Origin: Nitrospira sp. UBA2083
GTDB taxonomy: Bacteria > Nitrospirota > Nitrospiria > Nitrospirales > Nitrospiraceae
Reading direction: 5' to 3'
Length of the DNA: 10,035 bases
NCBI GenBank assembly: GCA_002331625.1
Contig: DCZN01000065.1
Span: 1 to 10,035 of the forward strand
Part shown: in pieces, positions 6,810-10,035 of the stretch
Numbering within the stretch: the first letter of the stretch is position 1
How the letters are laid out: every line of letters starts with the position of its first letter
Translations under genes and position numbers: made by a program
Notes under the pieces: model-generated
Told to the model about the DNA's origin: nothing
Databases searched by the model: none
What the model saw: only the letters and a program-made list of their open reading frames with translations

Positions 6810-7100
6810 TCATGGGACCGGTGTCCGCATCATCGGCGGTAAGGCAAGCCTCTTCTGACTCTCGTCATCTTGGTCGATCAGTTTCAACGCCTCCAGTTGA
6901 GCTTCTAATTCAGCAATACGCCTGTCCCGCTCGCGAAGTTGCCGCTGCAGCGACTGTACCTTGCTGGGTAGGTTGCCCATCGGATCGTGCCGTGGTTTGA
7001 GCGGCGCAGGGGGCGTGATCCCACAGGCACTGAGCATCATGGATACGATCACCAGGCCCCCCACCGTGCCTTTGTGCAGCATCGATTCAGATCGATTCAC
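6810..7100 (-). CDS. Small coiled-coil lipoprotein
   Basis: The 96-residue product has a lipoprotein signal peptide: a hydrophobic stretch GGLVIVSMM leading to the lipobox LSAC with C26. The mature protein should be lipid-anchored in the envelope. Residues 45-75 form a strong heptad pattern (KVQSLQRQLRERDRRIAELE and onward), a likely coiled coil for dimerisation or trimerisation. The tail is short and Pro/Met-rich. The GTG at 7098-7100 overlaps the upstream stop as GTGA and has AAGG 10 bases before it. An in-frame ATG at 7080-7082 would give a more usual 20-residue distance to the Cys but has no Shine-Dalgarno. Overlap with the Sm-like gene implies coupled translation and perhaps a shared envelope role. 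The family is not recognised. Confidence 0.75.
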   Translation of the reverse strand: MNRSESMLHKGTVGGLVIVSMMLSACGITPPAPLKPRHDPMGNLPSKVQSLQRQLRERDRRIAELEAQLEALKLIDQDDESQKRLALPPMMRTPVP

Positions 7101-7417
7101 TTCGCACAGGCCTTTCCGATCACCGCAGTGATGTCATCTAATTTCACCATGGCGTCGAAGAACTCCATCCCGGTCAATTCCGTCAGATACACGGCATGAG
7201 ACCCCACCTTGGCGACGTTGCCTTCTACATCCTGGCCTGATTCCAACTTGACCTTCACCCGCTTCCCTACTTGTTGTTCCAGCGCAGACTTCATGATGCC
7301 CGGACTATTCAGATCTACAATTGATTCTTCGGCGATGACCAGTGTAGTTGGTCTTGCGAGGCTCAACACACACATCAGTCCCACAACACCGACCATCCCG
7401 TTCATCCGTCTCTTCAT
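7097..7417 (-). CDS. Secreted Sm-like (SH3-barrel) small protein
   Basis: The product is 106 residues from the ATG at 7415-7417. It begins with MKRR and a hydrophobic core (VGVVGLMCVLSL), with a likely signal peptidase site after VIA near residue 29. The mature part carries VGKRVKVKLESGQDVEGNV followed by AVYLTE and MVKLDDITAVIG. This pattern of G-x-x-V-x-V-x-L-x-x-G-x-x-x-x-G matches the Sm1 strand pattern of Sm/LSm-like small beta barrels, though the conserved Asp/Asn RNA contacts are absent. As it is exported, an RNA role is unlikely; a small oligomeric envelope protein is more plausible. I chose this start over one 13 codons earlier because MKRR gives a normal signal peptide; no clear Shine-Dalgarno is seen at either. 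Its stop overlaps the lipoprotein start. Confidence 0.7.
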   Translation of the reverse strand: MKRRMNGMVGVVGLMCVLSLARPTTLVIAEESIVDLNSPGIMKSALEQQVGKRVKVKLESGQDVEGNVAKVGSHAVYLTELTGMEFFDAMVKLDDITAVIGKACAK

Positions 7418-7682
7418 TCTGTCAACTTTGATTGGGTACGCACAGAGCCTGAGCATGAACGCTGAGCTTACCGTGAGTGCGGGTGAATGTCATCTGCCAT
7501 GTGGTCCGGCCGGTATGCCGTCGCGCTGGAGCACCAGCGGATGAATCATGGTGAACGTATCCGCGTCGCCGGATTTCTTGCTGTCGCATCTTTTTGAAGA
7601 ATGTTTGGCGGATGTCGCTTGTTCGGTTACACTGACCCATCCAAACGACAAAATCTGACGACACTACATCTTTCTGAGTCCC

Positions 7683-8123
7683 ATGCTCGATAGAACGCGT
7701 GATGCCGAGAGGTCGAAGGGTATTCGGGAAATTGTGAAAGCCGGATCCGTCTATTTTCTCGTCGCCCTGGGCGCTGGGTTCGTGCTGGAGGTCATTCGAC
7801 TTGAAGTGGTCGCCCTCCATATCAGCGCACTGATCGCTCGCCTCATGGAAACTCCGAATATTCTGCTGGCCATGATCATCGGAGCGCAATGGGTGATCGA
7901 TCGATTCACCTTGCCTCCTCTCCCGGTGGTCCGGCTTGGAGTCGGGTCCGTCGCCCTGGGCTTCATGGTCCTGATGGAATGCGCGGTTGTCTTGCCGCTG
8001 CATGGCCTCTCGCTCGGTGACTACTTTGCCACTCAACACTCCGCCGTCGGCATCTTGCCGCTCAGCGCGCTCGGCATCTTGACCGTCATGCCGCTCCTCG
8101 TCGGGTATCACTGGGAACGCTGA
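7683..8123 (+). CDS. Four-helix integral membrane protein, unknown function
   Basis: The 146-residue product has four predicted membrane helices, at about residues 20-39 (YFLVALGAGFVLEVIRL core), 57-73 (NILLAMIIGAQWVI), 84-104 (LGVGSVALGFMVLMECAVVL) and 120-141 (AVGILPLSALGILTVMPLLV). The first helix with GAGFVL-x-x-IR, the Met-Glu-x-Pro before helix 2 and the Glu inside helix 3 (MEC) resemble a widespread unnamed family of small bacterial membrane proteins that I know only as hypothetical. The ATG at 7683 has no strong ribosome site. A GTG at 7734, just before the first helix, is an alternative giving 129 residues. It opens a rightward pair with the NTF2-like gene and is divergent from the Sm-like/lipoprotein pair across a spacer of about 265 bases that should hold both promoters. 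Confidence 0.75.
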   Translation: MLDRTRDAERSKGIREIVKAGSVYFLVALGAGFVLEVIRLEVVALHISALIARLMETPNILLAMIIGAQWVIDRFTLPPLPVVRLGVGSVALGFMVLMECAVVLPLHGLSLGDYFATQHSAVGILPLSALGILTVMPLLVGYHWER

Positions 8124-8188
8124 CGTGCCATAATACACTCTTCCGCTTGTTTCCATACAAATCGGTGCAAACCGCAGGGCTCAATGAG

Positions 8189-8196
8189 AAGGAGGG
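8189..8196 (+). promoter_or_regulatory. Strong Shine-Dalgarno AAGGAGGG selecting a GTG start
   Basis: AAGGAGGG ends 5 bases before GTG at 8202-8204, an almost perfect ribosome site. It lies inside the reading frame that would start at the ATG at 8184, so the longer start would translate through it; the GTG start is preferred. Confidence 0.75.
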
Positions 8197-8201
8197 CTTG
8201 C

Positions 8202-8693
8202 GTGATCAAACTAACACACGGCGCGTGGTGGATCTTGTCCCTGATCATCATGGTTGCCGGTGCAACTGCAGCTGAACCCTCAGATCCGGAATCCGCAATC
8301 CGCCGGCTGGTGCGCGCTAATGCCGAGAAGGACCTGCCGACCTTGTCGCAACTGATGGCCCATGACGCGGATATCATCAGTTACGGGGTCGCCGGGCGCA
8401 AGTACGTCGGCTGGCTTGAGCTGGAGCGGGGCATGCGGGATGAATTTATCAATTCCCAGAAGCTCGAGATTCCCATCAAAGAGCTGAAGGTATGGACCAA
8501 GGATGACCTGGCTTGGTATGCAATGGAACTTGATTATATCCGGTATGTCACCGATGGACCGGGACTCAAACGAACGGTCCTTCCCATGCGCGAAACAGGT
8601 GTGCTGGAACGCCGTCATGGCCAATGGAAGCTCTTGTCGTGGCACGAATCCTTTCGATCTGCGCATCTGAATGGACCGATGACGTCACGCTAG
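8202..8693 (+). CDS. Secreted NTF2/SnoaL-like protein
   Basis: From the GTG start the product is 163 residues, with a signal peptide of about 23 residues (WWILSLIIMVAGATAA, cleavage probably before EPSD). The mature part has the layout of the NTF2/SnoaL-like cone fold: helix 1 with SAIRRLVRANAEKDLPTL, then LMAHDADIISYG, a helix (YVGWLELERGM) and four strands, closing with TGVLERRHGQWKLLSWHESF. The 'G-x-W-K-L-x-x-x-H' ending is typical of the DUF4440/SnoaL_3 group, often found in small enzymes or ligand-binding proteins of unknown substrate. The start is set by the Shine-Dalgarno noted just upstream. It begins 78 bases after the membrane protein gene on the same strand. The catalytic role is not predictable. 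Confidence 0.8.
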   Translation: MIKLTHGAWWILSLIIMVAGATAAEPSDPESAIRRLVRANAEKDLPTLSQLMAHDADIISYGVAGRKYVGWLELERGMRDEFINSQKLEIPIKELKVWTKDDLAWYAMELDYIRYVTDGPGLKRTVLPMRETGVLERRHGQWKLLSWHESFRSAHLNGPMTSR

Positions 8694-8799
8694 CCGCTGA
8701 TTTAAAACCAGAACCGGATCGGTAAACGCAAAGAGAGAACGCTTGCCTCCATCGGTGAATACAAGATTGACCAAGTGAGCCGAACGGGGATGGGAAAGG

Positions 8800-10035
8800 T
8801 TAGGCTGCACCGGGAGGCACCTCCTTGTCATCCGCCCCCTGTGGCTGAGATTTCTTTTCATCCTCAGACTTCCGAGACATCCCCCGGATACGTGTGCGCA
8901 TAGCCGTCAGCTTTTCCTTGGTTCCAAGGCTCCCCTGTAAGGCTGTACCCACAAGGCCGGCGACAATCGGCATACTAAGACCGCCGGCATCATCGGACAC
9001 ATGTTCCGTTTCCTCTCTGGGTGACCAAGGAACCTGAGCTGATTCAGGCCGAGTAGCATTCGCTCTATCATGATCCTCAGTGATTTCACTCTGCTTACTA
9101 GACGATGACGAGAAGTTTTCATTCCTTCCAGGGCCAGCCATCTGATTACCATCCCCGTCAGGAGCGACCTTTGAAACGTTTCGACCTGAATCGAGAATAT
9201 CGACTGGTGTGTTGTGCTGGGAGTTCCATTCAACTGGTTTCCGAAGGTTCTCTAGCACCTGCAGGTCACTCTCTCTATTGGCATCAACGATCGTCGATGA
9301 GAAGGCAGCCATGTTGTGGTCTCCAAATATCTCAGAAGCGTTCGAATGGAGAGAAGCCACTATGCTTCCTTCCTCGCCATTACCTGCCTGGACCTGTATC
9401 GGCCCCTCGTTAACGTTGATGAGGTGGATCGTAAAGGTTTCGGTGTAGGTCAACCCAGCACTGTCCGTCACCTGGACCGTGACCGTATGGCTCGTGGCGC
9501 TTTCGTAGTTCAGCAAGCTGCCGTTGGCCACGGTGAGCTGGCCCGTGGCGGAGTCGATGGCAAAGCGGCCACCGGCGGTATCGGTGAGGCTGTAGGTCTT
9601 CGTATCGCCAGCATCGGGGTCCGTGCCCGTCACGGTGCCCACGACGGTACCCGTACTGGCGTTCTCGAGCACGGTCTGGGCCGAGAGACTCAGATCCGTC
9701 GGCCCTTCGTTAACATTGGTCAGATTGATCGTAAACGTCTCGTCGTAGGTCACCCCACCACTATCAGTGACCCGCACTGTCACGCTGTGGCTGGTGGCGC
9801 TCTCATAATCCAGCAAGGTGCTGTTGGCCACCGTAATCTGGCCCGTGGCGGAGTCGATGGCAAAGCGGCCTCCGGCGGTATCGATCAGCTGGTATGTAAA
9901 GGTGTCGCCGCTGTCCGGATCTATTGGCGTCACAGTGCCAACTGTTGTGCCATTGGTCGCATGTTCCACCACACTATTCGTAGACGGGGCAAGGTCCGTC
10001 GGCGTTTCATTGACATTGGTCAGATTGATCGTGAA
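8800..10035 (-). CDS. Cadherin-like repeat surface protein, C-terminal part (partial)
   Basis: The frame is open to the right edge of the window, so the 5' end is missing; 411 residues are visible. Two complete 100-residue cadherin-like repeats run from NVNETPTDL through DPDSGDT, DTAGGRFAIDSATGQ, LLDYESATSH and VRVTDSGG to the next NVNEGP. The Asp-rich turns and NVNE linkers are the expected calcium sites of such domains. After the last NVNEGP the character changes: about 200 residues of Ser/Asp/Glu/Asn-rich sequence with a SSSSS run, then a weakly hydrophobic stretch (GGLSMPIVAGLVGTALQGSL) and a final basic segment (RTRIRGMSRK) with an acidic/Pro end. This fits a large exported adhesin or matrix protein. 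The basic cluster after the hydrophobic stretch suggests a C-terminal anchor, but the helix is marginal. The gene converges with the NTF2-like gene, 106 bases away. Confidence 0.88.
   Translation of the reverse strand, partial: FTINLTNVNETPTDLAPSTNSVVEHATNGTTVGTVTPIDPDSGDTFTYQLIDTAGGRFAIDSATGQITVANSTLLDYESATSHSVTVRVTDSGGVTYDETFTINLTNVNEGPTDLSLSAQTVLENASTGTVVGTVTGTDPDAGDTKTYSLTDTAGGRFAIDSATGQLTVANGSLLNYESATSHTVTVQVTDSAGLTYTETFTIHLINVNEGPIQVQAGNGEEGSIVASLHSNASEIFGDHNMAAFSSTIVDANRESDLQVLENLRKPVEWNSQHNTPVDILDSGRNVSKVAPDGDGNQMAGPGRNENFSSSSSKQSEITEDHDRANATRPESAQVPWSPREETEHVSDDAGGLSMPIVAGLVGTALQGSLGTKEKLTAMRTRIRGMSRKSEDEKKSQPQGADDKEVPPGAA
9418..10017 (-). repeat. Two tandem 300-bp repeats encoding cadherin-like domains
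   Basis: The period is exactly 300 bases: the NVNE-x-P codons recur at 10017, 9717 and 9417. By eye the two encoded units share about 72 of 100 residues, and 9538-9570 is identical base for base with 9838-9870 (33 bases), followed after one mismatch by 12 more. More copies probably continue beyond the right edge. Confidence 0.9.

Noticed and set aside
7455..7544. A 29-codon frame starting at ATG 7455 in the divergent spacer.
   Set aside because: No ribosome site and no recognisable pattern; it is part of a longer frame antisense to the Sm-like gene.
7660..7670. GACACTACATC here matches 4820-4830, one arm of the inverted repeat, suggesting a shared operator before the membrane protein gene.
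   Set aside because: An 11-base match is expected many times by chance within 10 kb, and no second arm is present at this site.
7422..8156. A 244-codon open frame on the minus strand.
   Set aside because: It is antisense to the four-helix membrane protein gene and encodes a hydrophilic His/Asp/Gln-rich sequence typical of the complement of a membrane protein gene.

Overview
The window is a moderately GC-rich bacterial chromosome segment with tightly packed genes, frequent 1-4 base overlaps and recognisable Shine-Dalgarno sites. The protein set, overall style and composition resemble Nitrospira (Nitrospirota). That assignment is inference from recall; there is no rRNA or other marker gene here to fix it. 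No tRNA, rRNA, CRISPR array, insertion sequence or phage gene was seen.

Left end (1-2343, plus strand): a compact operon that looks like lysine catabolism. It holds the C-terminal end of a saccharopine dehydrogenase-like protein, a full alpha-aminoadipic semialdehyde dehydrogenase of the ALDH7/antiquitin type overlapping it by ATGA, and a 198-residue VOC-fold protein with an apparent His/His/Glu metal site 13 bases further on. The first two would take saccharopine to 2-aminoadipate. The third is a candidate for a later 2-oxoacid step.

Centre left (2417-4584, minus strand): peptide chain release factor 3 (prfC), preceded 26 bases upstream by a hemerythrin-like HHE diiron protein. A 345-base stretch to its right (4585-4929) has no convincing gene and holds only an 8-bp inverted repeat.

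Centre (4930-6590, minus strand): three very small membrane proteins in a row. One is a 55-residue protein with a His/Met/Cys-rich tail that is short enough to be missed by ordinary gene calling. Upstream of them, about 160 bases away, is a family I inorganic pyrophosphatase.

Centre right (6810-8693): a minus-strand pair made of a secreted Sm-like small protein and a coiled-coil lipoprotein, overlapping by GTGA. After a divergent spacer of about 265 bases come two plus-strand genes, a four-helix membrane protein and a secreted NTF2/SnoaL-like protein whose start is set by a strong Shine-Dalgarno to a GTG codon.

Right end (8800-10035, minus strand): the C-terminal part of a large cadherin-like repeat protein, probably a surface or exported adhesin. 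It has exact 300-bp tandem repeats and an unrelated Ser/Asp-rich tail. Its 5' end lies beyond the window.
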